Source of the DNA: DASTCZ01 sp963704455
GTDB taxonomy: Bacteria > Acidobacteriota > Terriglobia > Acidiferrales > UBA7541
Assembly: GCA_963704455.1 (NCBI GenBank)
Contig: OY969905.1
Location: 620,001 to 684,000 of the forward strand
DNA: 64,000 nucleotides
Direction of reading: 5' to 3'
The notes below the pieces were generated by a model that was not told the origin of the DNA, ran no database searches, and saw only the letters and a list, made by a program, of their open reading frames with translations. The position numbers and the translations under genes are program-made. Shown piece by piece: positions 27,086 to 36,348 of the stretch (positions within the stretch are counted from its first letter, which is position 1; the number at the start of each line of letters is the position of its first letter).

Positions 27086-27103
27086 GGCAGGGCTTGCCCT
27101 GCC
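27086..27103. repeat. Short GC-rich palindrome, REP-like
   Basis: GGCAGGGC/GCCCTGCC separated by TT, in the 93-base gap between metG and tatD. There is no T-run, so it is unlikely to be an intrinsic terminator. It shares GC-rich design and intergenic placement with the hairpins at 8183, 38813 and 42454. Confidence 0.55.
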
Positions 27104-27123
27104 CGATTCACCAGCCGAACAAA

Positions 27124-27948
27124 ATGGACCTAATCGATTCCCACGCCCACATTGATTTCCAGCAGTTCGACGAAGACCGCGCCGCCATGCTGGAGCGCGC
27201 CCGCGTGGCAGGCGTCAGCGCCATCCTCGCCATCGGAACCGGCCCCGGCCCCGAAAAGCTCGACTCCGCCTTGCCCTTCGCCGACGCGCACGATTGGATC
27301 TGGGCGACGGTTGGCATTCATCCGCACGAATCCGCGCAAGTCACCGACACGCACCTCGCACAGCTCGAATCTCTCGCGAAGCGTCCGCGCGTAATCGCCT
27401 GGGGCGAAATCGGCCTCGACTATCACTACGATTTTTCCCCGCGCGAAATCCAGCACGTTGTTTTTCGCCGCCAGCTTGCGCTCGCGCGCGAAGCGAAGCT
27501 CCCCATCGTGATCCATTGCCGCGAGGCCTGGCCCGATTGCATCAACATCCTCGGTGCTGACTGGCGCAGCAGCGGTCTCGGCGGCATCTTCCACTGTTTC
27601 AGCGGCACTCTCGACGAAGCCCGCCGGGGCCTCGAAATGGGATTCATGATTTCCTTTGCCGGGAATGCGACTTATCCCAAATCGCAGAACTTGCGCGACG
27701 TTGCGCACCAGCTTCCACTTGATTCGATACTCATTGAGACTGACTCGCCATACCTCGCCCCCCAGTCCCATCGCGGGCGGCGCAACGAGCCCGCGTTCGT
27801 TGCCGAGGTAGCGCAGACGCTCGCGACTGTGAGAAACTTGCCGGTCGAGGATTTGGTGGCGGCCACTACTGCAAACTTTCGCCGCTTCTTCAAGATGCAA
27901 ATTGAATCTAAAAATGCGAATCCGTTAAGCAAAGATGGCGATCGATGA
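27124..27948 (+). CDS. TatD family metal-dependent hydrolase
   Basis: A 274-residue TIM-barrel deoxyribonuclease of the TatD family. All metal-site blocks are visible: IDSHAHID at the N-terminus, AWGEIGLDYHYD, LPIVIHCREAW, IFHCFSGTLDEA and IETDSPYLAP. The ATG at 27124 is preferred to an upstream TTG that would sit inside the palindrome. The stop codon overlaps the start of the next gene by four bases (ATGA), indicating coupled translation. Family members are implicated in DNA repair or turnover, and the precise substrate is not known here. Confidence 0.92.
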   Translation: MDLIDSHAHIDFQQFDEDRAAMLERARVAGVSAILAIGTGPGPEKLDSALPFADAHDWIWATVGIHPHESAQVTDTHLAQLESLAKRPRVIAWGEIGLDYHYDFSPREIQHVVFRRQLALAREAKLPIVIHCREAWPDCINILGADWRSSGLGGIFHCFSGTLDEARRGLEMGFMISFAGNATYPKSQNLRDVAHQLPLDSILIETDSPYLAPQSHRGRRNEPAFVAEVAQTLATVRNLPVEDLVAATTANFRRFFKMQIESKNANPLSKDGDR

Positions 27949-28970
27949 GCGCAGGGGCATGTCCAACACCTGAAGGGGGATCAACCATCCCGCTGCTGAT
28001 GGCCAAAGAGATTTTTGACCTCGTGCGCGACGATCTCGCGCGCGTCGAGCAGGAGCTCGCCGTGCAAAGCGGCTCCGCGCTCGAGCCGGTTGCGGAAATC
28101 GGCCAGTATCTTCTGGGTGGAGGAGGGAAGCGCCTCCGCCCCGCGCTCTTGTTGCTCGCCGCCCGTTATTCCGAATATCACGGTGACGCCGCCATCCGCC
28201 TCGGCGCGGTTGTCGAGCTAATCCATAGCGCAACGCTGATTCATGACGACGTGATTGATGGCGCCGAGCTTCGCCGTGGACGGCCATCCTCCAACTCGCG
28301 TTGGGGCAACCACATGAGCGTCCTCGCCGGTGACTGGCTCTACATGCAGGCGTTCCAGATGGCGCTCACCGAACGAAATTTCCGCGTCCTCGATCTTCTG
28401 ATCGAATTGACCCAGAACATGGTCGAGGGCGAGCTTCTCCAGCTCACGCACATTGGCCGCATTGATTTGACGGAGCAAGATGCGCTAGAACTCTGCCTGC
28501 GTAAGACCGCGTGCCTTTTCTCCGGCTGCGCGCGCCTTGGCGCTGTGCTTGGCCGCCAGGATGATCACGCCGAGCAGCAGCTTTCCGAATACGGCCGCTA
28601 TGCGGGCCTCGCGTTCCAACTTGTGGACGACATGCTGGATTTCACAGCGTCGCCAACGCAACTCGGCAAGCCCGTGCTCAGCGACTTGAAGGAAGGGAAG
28701 GTCACGCTGCCGCTGATTTACGCGCTCGCGAGCGACGGCGCATCGGGTCGCCGGCTCGTGTCGACCGTTCTCGAAGAGAAGGATTTCCGCAGCGTGCGTC
28801 CCGAGCAAATTGCCGCGCTCGTCCACGAAACCGGCGCACTCGATCGCGCCAGAATGCTCGCCTGCGACTACGCCGAACGCGCGAAGGCTTCGCTCAACGG
28901 AGCGGCAAAATCCGATTTCGGCCGCGCGCTTCTGAGCGTTCCCGACTTCATCCTCTCCCGCGAAAGCTAA
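27945..28970 (+). CDS. Long-chain polyprenyl diphosphate synthase
   Basis: A 341-residue trans-isoprenyl diphosphate synthase that extends farnesyl diphosphate with isopentenyl units, supplying the side chain of menaquinone or ubiquinone. Both Asp-rich motifs are intact: HDDVIDGAELRRGRPS (first DDxxD) and QLVDDMLDFTAS (second). The GGGGKRLRPAL block is the pyrophosphate-binding region. Small residues upstream of the first DDxxD (VVELIHSATLIHDD) fit a long-chain product. It starts inside the stop codon of tatD. Chain length is inference. Confidence 0.92.
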   Translation: MSAGACPTPEGGSTIPLLMAKEIFDLVRDDLARVEQELAVQSGSALEPVAEIGQYLLGGGGKRLRPALLLLAARYSEYHGDAAIRLGAVVELIHSATLIHDDVIDGAELRRGRPSSNSRWGNHMSVLAGDWLYMQAFQMALTERNFRVLDLLIELTQNMVEGELLQLTHIGRIDLTEQDALELCLRKTACLFSGCARLGAVLGRQDDHAEQQLSEYGRYAGLAFQLVDDMLDFTASPTQLGKPVLSDLKEGKVTLPLIYALASDGASGRRLVSTVLEEKDFRSVRPEQIAALVHETGALDRARMLACDYAERAKASLNGAAKSDFGRALLSVPDFILSRES

Positions 28971-28986
28971 TCGGGGCGCGGCCGCA

Positions 28987-29916
28987 ATGCTGCCATTCAA
29001 GCTCGTCTACCACGAAGATTACGACCTGCACCTCGGCGCGCACGTTTTCCCATCGCAGAAATACCGTCTCGTCCGCGAAGCGTTGCTCGCGGAAGGCATC
29101 GCCACACCTGAAGATTTCCTGCGGCCCGAACCGATTGACGACGCCGACGTACTCCGCGTCCACGACGAGGATTACGTCCACAGGTTGAAGACGGGCACTC
29201 TCGGACCCTACGACGCCATGCGCCTGGAAATTCCCGCTGGCCCGGAGACCGTCCGCGCCTTCTGGCTGTGCGCCGCCGGGACGCTCCTTGCCGCGCGCCA
29301 TGCGCGCATGGACGGCTTCTCCGCCAACATCGGCGGCGGCTTCCATCACGCCTTCGCGGGCCACGGTGAGGGCTTCTGCATGATCAACGATGTTGCCATC
29401 GCCGTGCGGCGCATGCAGGCCGATGCGCTGATTGGCTCCGCGATGGTAGTGGACACCGATGTCCACCACGGCAACGGCACCGCGGCGATTTTTTTTGAGG
29501 ACAGCAGCGTATATACACTTAGCATCCATCAGGAGAACAACTATCCCTCGCGCAAGCCGCCATCAAATATGGATCTTCATCTTCCGGATCGCATCAATGA
29601 CGCCGATTACCTCGCCATCTTCGAGCGCGGCTGGGTCCGCGCGCTCGGCGATTTCCATCCGGACATGATTTTTTACGTAGGCGGAGCGGATCCCTATCGG
29701 GAGGATCAGCTTGGGGGATTGTCGCTGACGCTTGAAGGATTGCAGCGCCGCGACAAAATTGTTTTTGAATTGAGCGCCCGGCTGGGAATTCCTGTGGCGA
29801 TTACTCTTGCGGGCGGCTACGCGCGCAAGGTGGAAGACACCGTGCGCATCCACTGCAACACAATCTGCGCCGCGCGCGACGTCTCACTGATTCACCGCAA
29901 GGCAACGAACTCATAG
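28987..29916 (+). CDS. Histone deacetylase-like amidohydrolase
   Basis: A 309-residue arginase-fold zinc hydrolase of the HDAC/acetoin-utilisation family. The catalytic His pair is in GGGFHHAFAGHGEGFCMIND, the zinc ligands in VVDTDVHHGNGT and VGGADPYREDQLGG, and the conserved Tyr in LAGGYAR. Bacterial members deacetylate acetyl-lysine, acetylpolyamines or other acetyl-amides. It follows the polyprenyl synthase gene by 16 bases and is probably co-transcribed with metG-tatD-ispB-like genes, though no functional link is obvious. It converges on the TlpA-like gene. Confidence 0.92.
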   Translation: MLPFKLVYHEDYDLHLGAHVFPSQKYRLVREALLAEGIATPEDFLRPEPIDDADVLRVHDEDYVHRLKTGTLGPYDAMRLEIPAGPETVRAFWLCAAGTLLAARHARMDGFSANIGGGFHHAFAGHGEGFCMINDVAIAVRRMQADALIGSAMVVDTDVHHGNGTAAIFFEDSSVYTLSIHQENNYPSRKPPSNMDLHLPDRINDADYLAIFERGWVRALGDFHPDMIFYVGGADPYREDQLGGLSLTLEGLQRRDKIVFELSARLGIPVAITLAGGYARKVEDTVRIHCNTICAARDVSLIHRKATNS

Positions 29917-29996
29917 CGATTGATCAGCAAAAAGGTTTTCATTCGGAGGAGCTGGGTTTGCGCCGGAGGATTTACTTTTGTTCTTCGGCGTGAACA

Positions 29997-31463
29997 CTAC
30001 TGCGGCTTCTGCGCTTCCAAGATCACGCGCATCAGGCTGGCCACAAACGTCTGCTGGTCGACTCCTTCCGCGCGATACACGATTTTTCCTTTGCGATCGA
30101 GCACGATAAATGTCGGCAGTGCATGTACGCCAAACAGGTCATCCAGTCCATCGGCATACACAACCGTGCCGCTCATTTTCTGTTTTGCAAGGAATGGGGC
30201 TACGCGCGTTCGGTCTTCGTCGTTGTCTACTGAAAGAAAAACAATGTCGCTCGACTGCGAGAACATCTTGCCAACCTGCTCGAGTAATGGCTCCGATTCG
30301 CGGCAAATGCCACACCACGTCGCCCAGAAATCCAGGACGACAACTTTGCCGCGCTCGTCCGCCATCTTGAGCGGTGCCCCAGTGCCCGGCCTGCTCAGCA
30401 CAAATGCATAAGGGTCCTTCGCCCCAGAATTGGGACCGGTCGCACCCGGCGCAGGTGACGCACCCAGATTGTCATAAGCGGCAAGCATCCGCTCGCCAAG
30501 CCCGGCCTGGCTACCGTGTGAAGCTTGCCAAAGATCGCCGAGTTTCTTCCGTACTGCCGCAATATCAACTGTTGAACCCTGTCGCGACGGCAGAACAAAT
30601 GCGAGAAGGTATTCGTTAATCGCTTCGTCTGGTTTCTTTTGCGCTTCCGCGATCTCGCCAAGCTTCAAAGCCGCGCCGGGATTCGGATCGATTTTGTAGC
30701 TGGCACGCAAATCGGTGATCGCCAAGTCCGTAGCATGCCGATCCAGTTCCAGTTTCCCTCGCAACAGATAAAGCGTCATTTCCGCGTCCTTCTTTTCCGT
30801 CAGCCAGTCCGCTTCTGAATCGCGCGGGTTTTTTTGCTCGATGGACGCCTTCTCCACGGTCTCCAAAACGCTTGTGACGTATCCGATTGCGCGCTGCAGG
30901 CCCGCATCCTCGCCCTGAATTTCCAGAAGGTTTGCGGCAATCATCGTCATCTGTGTGTCGCTCGGGTCGGCGGCCACGCACCGCTCTGCGTATTCCACGG
31001 CCTTCGCGTTCTCGCGGAGTTGAACTTCGGCGTCAACGAGCGCGTGGTAAATTGCTTGCTTGCGCGGTGAATTTGGAAATCGCTTCAGATAGGTTTCCAG
31101 GTTTTGTACGAAGGCAGCCTTGTCATTTCCCCCTGCCTGCACTGCTTTCTGCAGCTCCGCCTCAGGGTCAACGGGCGGGGGAGTCTCCGGTGCCCCCTGC
31201 GGGATGGCCTGTGGAGGTCCCTGTGGAGCGCCTGGCGAGGTCCCCGGTGGTGTCCCGGGCCTTGCAGCAGGTGGGGTCGTAGGCGGCGGAGCCTGCTGAT
31301 TCTGTTGAGTTGCTGGAGGAGGCTGCGTTGGGGGCGCCTGTTGTCCCTGCTGCTGCCCTTGTCGTCGCCCCGCGGCGGCAGATCCTGCGCCTAAAACAAG
31401 CAGAAGTGCGATGGGCAGCGCGATGGCAATAGCGCACGCCGGATAAGCGATGGTCCGGTTCAT
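29997..31463 (-). CDS. TPR protein with C-terminal TlpA-like thioredoxin domain
   Basis: A 488-residue exported protein. The signal peptide (ACAIAIALPIALLLVLGAGSAAAG) is followed by a Pro/Gln-rich stretch of about 70 residues and TPR-like helices (residues 100-320: FVQNLETYLKRFPNSPRKQAIYHALVDAEVQL; AVEYAERCVAADPSD). The C-terminal 135 residues are a TlpA/AhpC-type thioredoxin with active site FWATWCGICRESEP, the cis-Pro in HALPTFIVLDR and a C-terminal helix. Such proteins reduce periplasmic disulfides, often for cytochrome maturation. It lies 51 bases behind a POTRA protein gene, at the end of the minus-strand run that starts at glmS. Confidence 0.88.
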   Translation of the reverse strand: MNRTIAYPACAIAIALPIALLLVLGAGSAAAGRRQGQQQGQQAPPTQPPPATQQNQQAPPPTTPPAARPGTPPGTSPGAPQGPPQAIPQGAPETPPPVDPEAELQKAVQAGGNDKAAFVQNLETYLKRFPNSPRKQAIYHALVDAEVQLRENAKAVEYAERCVAADPSDTQMTMIAANLLEIQGEDAGLQRAIGYVTSVLETVEKASIEQKNPRDSEADWLTEKKDAEMTLYLLRGKLELDRHATDLAITDLRASYKIDPNPGAALKLGEIAEAQKKPDEAINEYLLAFVLPSRQGSTVDIAAVRKKLGDLWQASHGSQAGLGERMLAAYDNLGASPAPGATGPNSGAKDPYAFVLSRPGTGAPLKMADERGKVVVLDFWATWCGICRESEPLLEQVGKMFSQSSDIVFLSVDNDEDRTRVAPFLAKQKMSGTVVYADGLDDLFGVHALPTFIVLDRKGKIVYRAEGVDQQTFVASLMRVILEAQKPQ

Positions 31464-31514
31464 TCGAGAATTGTATCCTGATTTCCGCCGCGTCCCGCGC
31501 AGCGCAGGAATTTG

Positions 31515-32927
31515 CTACTGGAAATCCAACAACACATCCACCGTGTGGTTCTCCTCATTGCGCCGCAGCAAGTCGCCGATTTTTTCATAGTGAACCGGAA
31601 TGTTGCCGAACACTTCCGTCGTTGGCTTGGCCATCTTGGAAACAAAATTATCGAAATAATCCTGGTCGAATGCCGTGCCCTGCGCCAGCGTCCACGCGGC
31701 CCGCAGTTTCTTCTCCGCGTCGAGAGAGAGTCCCGTAATCACTAGATTGCCCATACGAAACTGCGGCCCCTCAGTCACCTTCATTTGATAGGAGACCTTT
31801 GCGTTGGCATCGTCGAACTGGGCCGTTGGTTCAACTTGCGCGTCCAGGTATCCGATGTGTGCGTAATGCTGATCGATGCTTTGGATCGCCCCTTGGATTT
31901 TGTTTCCGTCGGCAAGCGCTCCCGGCGCAATGGCAATCATGGCCGTAAGATTGGCGCTCGTCAGCGCCGTATTGCCGGACCATTCGATTGCAGCAAGATG
32001 GTATTGCACGCCTGGAGTGATCGGTACCGTCACGCGAACCGTCTTATCTCCCGCTGGTGTCGTTTCCCCCGTAAGCACCGCCGTCGGCGTGCCAAACATC
32101 ACGTTCAAATAGCCATTCGTAAGATACGTCGGCCGAACCTGCTCGAAATCAAACGTAATCATAGTCAAGCGGGAATAGTGCTGGCCGACCGCGTCCACCA
32201 GGCGCGCGCTCACTTCAAGGGACTTCATCGCCAGCGGATCGGTGAAAGTGACTCCCGCGACTTTCACAGCAATTCCGGTGACGGTAAATTGCATAATTTG
32301 TCCCGGTCCATCGGGGCGCTCGAGCAACATATGTTCCACGCGACCGTGGACTCCGCGCGAAAAAAGAAGGTCTTGCAGCGCGCCCGTCATCTTGTCGAGC
32401 ACGTCGCCCTGCGGCGGCGCCACTCCGTCAAACACGCCCACGGCCTGCTGCAGGACCGCGCCAAGTTCCGCATCGGAGAACCACGGAAAATTGTCGAAGA
32501 GCACGGGCACGGCGTCGGCATCCTGCACGTTAAACACAATGTGCACTCCGACCGTATCAGTGGTGAATTTGTAATTTACATTGGTGACCAGCCCGGAATT
32601 CACAAGCTTTGTCGCGGCGGCCTGCAACTGTTCCCTGGTGACGACCTGGTCCACCTTAAGCCCGCTTGCGTAGGCCAGCTCCGCCGCGGAATGCTTATGC
32701 GAGCCATTCACCTTAATGTCCGCAATCCTTGCCGTAGGAGCGGGTGCAGCCTGCGCTGGCGCCGTTGCCGGAGGAGGAGTCTGGCCCTGCGCATTTGCCG
32801 GGGGGTTCTGCGATTGCGCGCGTGCCGCGGTCGCGACAATTAGCGCAGAGGTAGCGACAATAATCCCAAGTGCCTTCACCCCTGTGAGATTCAATTTAAT
32901 GAAATTCCCGCGAGCTCGCACAGCCAT
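31515..32927 (-). CDS. Periplasmic POTRA-repeat protein without beta-barrel, paralogue 1
   Basis: A 470-residue exported protein (signal segment ALGIIVATSALIVATAARAQ, then a Pro/Ala/Gln linker). POTRA-like beta-alpha-alpha-beta-beta units are visible at residues about 65-135 (IADIKVNGSHKHSAAEL), 305-385 (YHLAAIEWSGNTALTSANL) and 385-470 (RMGNLVITGLSLDAEKKL). The chain ends where BamA/TamA-type proteins would begin their 16-strand barrel, so there is no outer-membrane domain. The middle region carries LFDNFPWFSDAEL, also found in the neighbour (YDNFVWFTDADL). The two genes are paralogues. Role unknown; an accessory to outer-membrane protein assembly is a guess. Confidence 0.78.
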   Translation of the reverse strand: MAVRARGNFIKLNLTGVKALGIIVATSALIVATAARAQSQNPPANAQGQTPPPATAPAQAAPAPTARIADIKVNGSHKHSAAELAYASGLKVDQVVTREQLQAAATKLVNSGLVTNVNYKFTTDTVGVHIVFNVQDADAVPVLFDNFPWFSDAELGAVLQQAVGVFDGVAPPQGDVLDKMTGALQDLLFSRGVHGRVEHMLLERPDGPGQIMQFTVTGIAVKVAGVTFTDPLAMKSLEVSARLVDAVGQHYSRLTMITFDFEQVRPTYLTNGYLNVMFGTPTAVLTGETTPAGDKTVRVTVPITPGVQYHLAAIEWSGNTALTSANLTAMIAIAPGALADGNKIQGAIQSIDQHYAHIGYLDAQVEPTAQFDDANAKVSYQMKVTEGPQFRMGNLVITGLSLDAEKKLRAAWTLAQGTAFDQDYFDNFVSKMAKPTTEVFGNIPVHYEKIGDLLRRNEENHTVDVLLDFQ

Positions 32928-33030
32928 TCCCCTAAACGCACCCGCCGCCTTCCCGCCCCGCTTTGTATTGTACGGGAATTCGTGCCCAAATCGCTTGCAC
33001 CGCTGCTGATTTGCATGGTTCTACGCGATC

Positions 33031-34347
33031 CTACTTGCATTGCAAGAGGACATTGACAACATGCCGCTGAGTGTCGAGCATTGGCATCAAATCGAATTTA
33101 AGCTGCATCGGCGTGCGGACAGATACGCGGCTCAATGCGCTGTTCAGGTCCCTTTCACGGAACGTTTTTTCATACAATTTATCGTAAGGGTCGCCGGTGT
33201 GGAGCTCCCATGCCTGCTGGATCATCGTCACCAGTTCATCCGGCGCCCCACGAACCAGGAAATGGCCCATCGTGTATTGCTCGCCTTCAGATACGGTCAC
33301 CCTGTAGTGAACCTGATGCTGCGCGCGATCCAATTGCTGCACGGGGGTGATTTTCGCGAGGATGTATCCAATGTGGCCGTAAGCATCATTCACCGCGCTC
33401 CAGCCATCGGTTATTTTTTTTCGCCGGGCGGGTTCTCCCGATTTCATTCCCATCAAATTGGTTAGATCCAAATCCTTCAGGATCTGGTTGCCACTCCAGT
33501 CTGCGCCACTCCAAGTGTAAAGAGCGCCTGGGGTCACGGTGTAATCCAGAGAAACGCCTTGCGACGCGTCCGTGTGCTGCGGATCCCTCATCGTCATCAC
33601 GGGCTCTGCAAAATGAACATCAAGATAGCCTTCGTCACGATACGATTCGGCGAATCCTACTATTGCTGCGGCGTGAGCCGAAGCGGCCGAGTAATTCCCG
33701 CTCAGCAGAAGTTTCTCGGTGATTGCCAGCACGTCGGGCCCAAGCGGGCCGCCGGTCACATTGACGGAGACAACCGGAATCAGGATTCCACCAATCGCGG
33801 CCCTGAATGCGCCGAGCGGCATGCCTATTCCGCCTTCCGGCGTAATCACCGTGCTGCCGGAAATCTTGTGCGCAGCAAGGAAATGGTCCAGCGCTGCCGA
33901 AACCTTTTCCCCCATGGTGCCGCTTTCCGGGAGGAATCCGTCGAAGAGCGGGACTTCTTTCTTGACGGTGGCCGTTAAGTCGGCATCGGTAAACCAGACA
34001 AAATTGTCGTAGTGGCAGGGAAGGAATTTCGAGGCGTCGGAGACGTCGTATGTCACTTCAATGGATCCCCCGCTGAATTGGAAGTCATACCCAATTTTGG
34101 AGAAGATTCCGGTCGCGAAGAGACGTCCCGAGGCGTCATCAACTTCCTTCAAGGTCAATTTCTGACCGATTTGTAATCCGGATGTAGAAATAAGCTGTGC
34201 TGAGGAGAAGCGCTTGCTGCCTCTGAAAACCACTTTGCTGAGCGTATAAACCTTGTCGGGAGAAGAATTCTGAGCATGAAGAAGAGCGCCGGTAAAAAAT
34301 GCCGCCACGCCGAAAATAATTGCCAGTTGAATAAAACGCTTCGCCAC
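33031..34347 (-). CDS. Periplasmic POTRA-repeat protein without beta-barrel, paralogue 2
   Basis: A 438-residue exported protein (signal FIQLAIIFGVAAFFTGALLHA) with the same plan as its neighbour: POTRA unit near residues 35-105 (LSKVVFRGSKRFSSAQL), the YDNFVWFTDADL block, LFDGFLPESGTMGEKVSAAL, and two C-terminal POTRA-like units (YTWSGADWSGNQILKDLDL; QYTMGHFLVRGAPDELVTM). It ends in a basic KFDLMPMLDTQRHVVNVLLQCK without a barrel. The start is GTG 11 bases after the glmS stop with no strong ribosome site, consistent with translational coupling to glmS. Confidence 0.78.
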   Translation of the reverse strand: MAKRFIQLAIIFGVAAFFTGALLHAQNSSPDKVYTLSKVVFRGSKRFSSAQLISTSGLQIGQKLTLKEVDDASGRLFATGIFSKIGYDFQFSGGSIEVTYDVSDASKFLPCHYDNFVWFTDADLTATVKKEVPLFDGFLPESGTMGEKVSAALDHFLAAHKISGSTVITPEGGIGMPLGAFRAAIGGILIPVVSVNVTGGPLGPDVLAITEKLLLSGNYSAASAHAAAIVGFAESYRDEGYLDVHFAEPVMTMRDPQHTDASQGVSLDYTVTPGALYTWSGADWSGNQILKDLDLTNLMGMKSGEPARRKKITDGWSAVNDAYGHIGYILAKITPVQQLDRAQHQVHYRVTVSEGEQYTMGHFLVRGAPDELVTMIQQAWELHTGDPYDKLYEKTFRERDLNSALSRVSVRTPMQLKFDLMPMLDTQRHVVNVLLQCK

Positions 34348-34358
34348 GGCGACAAAGT

Positions 34359-36221
34359 TTACTCGACCGTGACGGATTTGGCCAAATTGCGAGGTTGGTC
34401 GACGTCACACCCACGCCGAACAGCGATGTGATACGCGAGAAGCTGAAGGGGAATCACCTCGAGCATGGGTGAAAAAATGTCGGGAGCCATGGGAAGTTCA
34501 ACAGTGTGGTCGGAAGCTTCACGAGCCTGGCGGTCGCCCTTCGTAGTGATGGCGAGGACGATGCCTTCCCGCGCCTTGACCTCCTGAATATTGGAAACGG
34601 TTTTCTCGTAGCGGGTCATGGACTCCGGGTCTTTTTCGTCGCGCGTGGCGATGACCACCACCGGCAGTTCGTTATCAATCAATGCGTTGGGCCCATGCTT
34701 CATTTCACCAGCGGGATAACCCTCCGCGTGAATGTAGGAGATCTCCTTGAGCTTCAGCGCGCCTTCAAGCGCGATGGGGAAATGAATCCCGCGCCCAAGG
34801 TAAAGGAAATCCGAATAGCCGGATAGCTGCCGCGCGAGGCCATCGTAAATTCCAGTGTTCTCCGCCTGAAGGATGGTCTCCATCTTGTGGGGAATGCGCG
34901 TCAATTCCTGCATCAGCGTGCGCGAGCAATCGGTGGTCACTTGCTCGCGGATCTCGCCAAGATAAAGCGCGATCAATGCCAACGCGGCCAACTGCCCTGT
35001 AAACGCCTTGGTGGAGGCCACGCCGATTTCCGGCCCTGCGTGCGTGAGCACCGTCCCCGCGGCTTCGCGCGTAATCATTGAGCCCATTACATTGCAGATA
35101 GCCAGCGTCTTCGCGCCTTTTTGTTTCGCTTCGCGCTGAGCGGCGAGCGTGTCGGCGGTTTCGCCGGACTGGCTGATGAAGATGCACAGCGTGTCTTTCC
35201 CAATGATGGGATCGCGATAGCGGAACTCGCTGCCGTAATCCACTTCCACGGGAATTCGCGCGAGCCGTTCGATCATGTACTCTCCGGCAAGGCCCGCGTG
35301 CCAGCTCGTGCCGCAACCAATAATCCTGACGCCAGTGAAATTGCGGAAGTCGTTCGCGGAAATATCCATCGCGTCGAGGAAAACTTTGCCGGTCTCAAGA
35401 GAGATGCGGTTGGAAATTGTGTCGTGCACGGCGCGCGGCTGCTCAAAGATCTCCTTGAGCATGAAATGTTTATATCCGCCCTTTTCGGCCATCACGGGGT
35501 CCCAGGTTATGCGCTGAACGGGTCGCTCGACATCCCGGCCATTAAAGTCCGTGACACGCACTCCCTGCAGGGTGAGTACAGCCATGTCCCCATCGCCGAG
35601 GAACATTACGTCCTTGGTGTGCGCCAGCAGGGCAGGGATGTCGCTCGCGACGAAATATTCGCCTTGCCCGAGCCCCAGCACAGCGGGCGGTCCCATGCGC
35701 GCTACAACAATTTTGTTTGGATCGCGCGATGAAAGAATCACAATCGCGAATATCCCGTGAAGTTGTTTGATTGCTTTGCGCACCGCGATTTCGAGCGGCC
35801 CACCGTTCCAATGTTTTTCCACAAGATGCGCGATGATTTCTGTGTCCGTTTCGGTTGCGAACTTGTGGCCTTCGGCGATCAGCTGGCGTTTCAGTTCGAG
35901 GTAATTCTCGATAATCCCATTGTGGACGACCACAATCTCGCCCGTGCAGTCGCGGTGCGGATGCGCATTTTCTTCCGTGGGGCGGCCATGAGTGGCCCAC
36001 CGGGTGTGGCCTACGCCATAAATCCCGTCAAGCGGGTGGGCGTGAATCGCTTCTTCCAGATTGCGCAGCTTGCCGGACGCGCGCCGAATATCCATCTTCC
36101 CGTCACGCGTGACGACAGCAATCCCCGCGGAGTCGTACCCGCGGTACTCCAGCATGCGCAGTCCGTCGAGTATCAGAGGGACGACTTTCTTAGGGCCGAT
36201 ATATCCAACAATGCCGCACAC
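34359..36221 (-). CDS. glmS: Glutamine--fructose-6-phosphate aminotransferase
   Basis: A 620-residue enzyme that makes glucosamine-6-phosphate for peptidoglycan and LPS. The N-terminal glutaminase starts with CGIVGYIG (nucleophile Cys2 after Met removal) and has the LEYRGYDSAG block. Two SIS sugar-isomerase domains follow (IIGCGTSWHAGLAGEYMIE; ISQSGETADTLAA), and the C-terminus ends AKSVTVE as in the family. The start is GTG with AGGAG upstream. The 127-base gap to arsR holds a hairpin but nothing that I recognise as the glmS ribozyme. Confidence 0.97.
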   Translation of the reverse strand: MCGIVGYIGPKKVVPLILDGLRMLEYRGYDSAGIAVVTRDGKMDIRRASGKLRNLEEAIHAHPLDGIYGVGHTRWATHGRPTEENAHPHRDCTGEIVVVHNGIIENYLELKRQLIAEGHKFATETDTEIIAHLVEKHWNGGPLEIAVRKAIKQLHGIFAIVILSSRDPNKIVVARMGPPAVLGLGQGEYFVASDIPALLAHTKDVMFLGDGDMAVLTLQGVRVTDFNGRDVERPVQRITWDPVMAEKGGYKHFMLKEIFEQPRAVHDTISNRISLETGKVFLDAMDISANDFRNFTGVRIIGCGTSWHAGLAGEYMIERLARIPVEVDYGSEFRYRDPIIGKDTLCIFISQSGETADTLAAQREAKQKGAKTLAICNVMGSMITREAAGTVLTHAGPEIGVASTKAFTGQLAALALIALYLGEIREQVTTDCSRTLMQELTRIPHKMETILQAENTGIYDGLARQLSGYSDFLYLGRGIHFPIALEGALKLKEISYIHAEGYPAGEMKHGPNALIDNELPVVVIATRDEKDPESMTRYEKTVSNIQEVKAREGIVLAITTKGDRQAREASDHTVELPMAPDIFSPMLEVIPLQLLAYHIAVRRGCDVDQPRNLAKSVTVE

Positions 36222-36282
36222 GCCGATGGTCTCCTGCTTCGCCCGGTTCGGGCCATGTCAAATAAGGCGTTTTAAAGATTAG

Positions 36283-36303
36283 CACACGTCGTGCGGACGT
36301 GTG
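36283..36303 (-). terminator. Hairpin between arsR and glmS
   Basis: A perfect inverted repeat CACACGTC/GACGTGTG (36283-36290 and 36296-36303) with a five-base loop. Read on the minus strand it is followed by CTAATCTTTAAAA, so it may act as a weak terminator after arsR or as a leader structure of glmS. The evidence does not decide between them. Confidence 0.4.
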
Positions 36304-36348
36304 GTCTCGCACGAGCCACTTTTCCTTCCCGCTAACAATTCTGTGAAT

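Noticed and set aside
36222..36348. glmS ribozyme ahead of glmS
   Set aside because: The gap is only 127 bases and I see no ribozyme-like core; the hairpin at 36283 is better explained as a weak terminator or leader structure.
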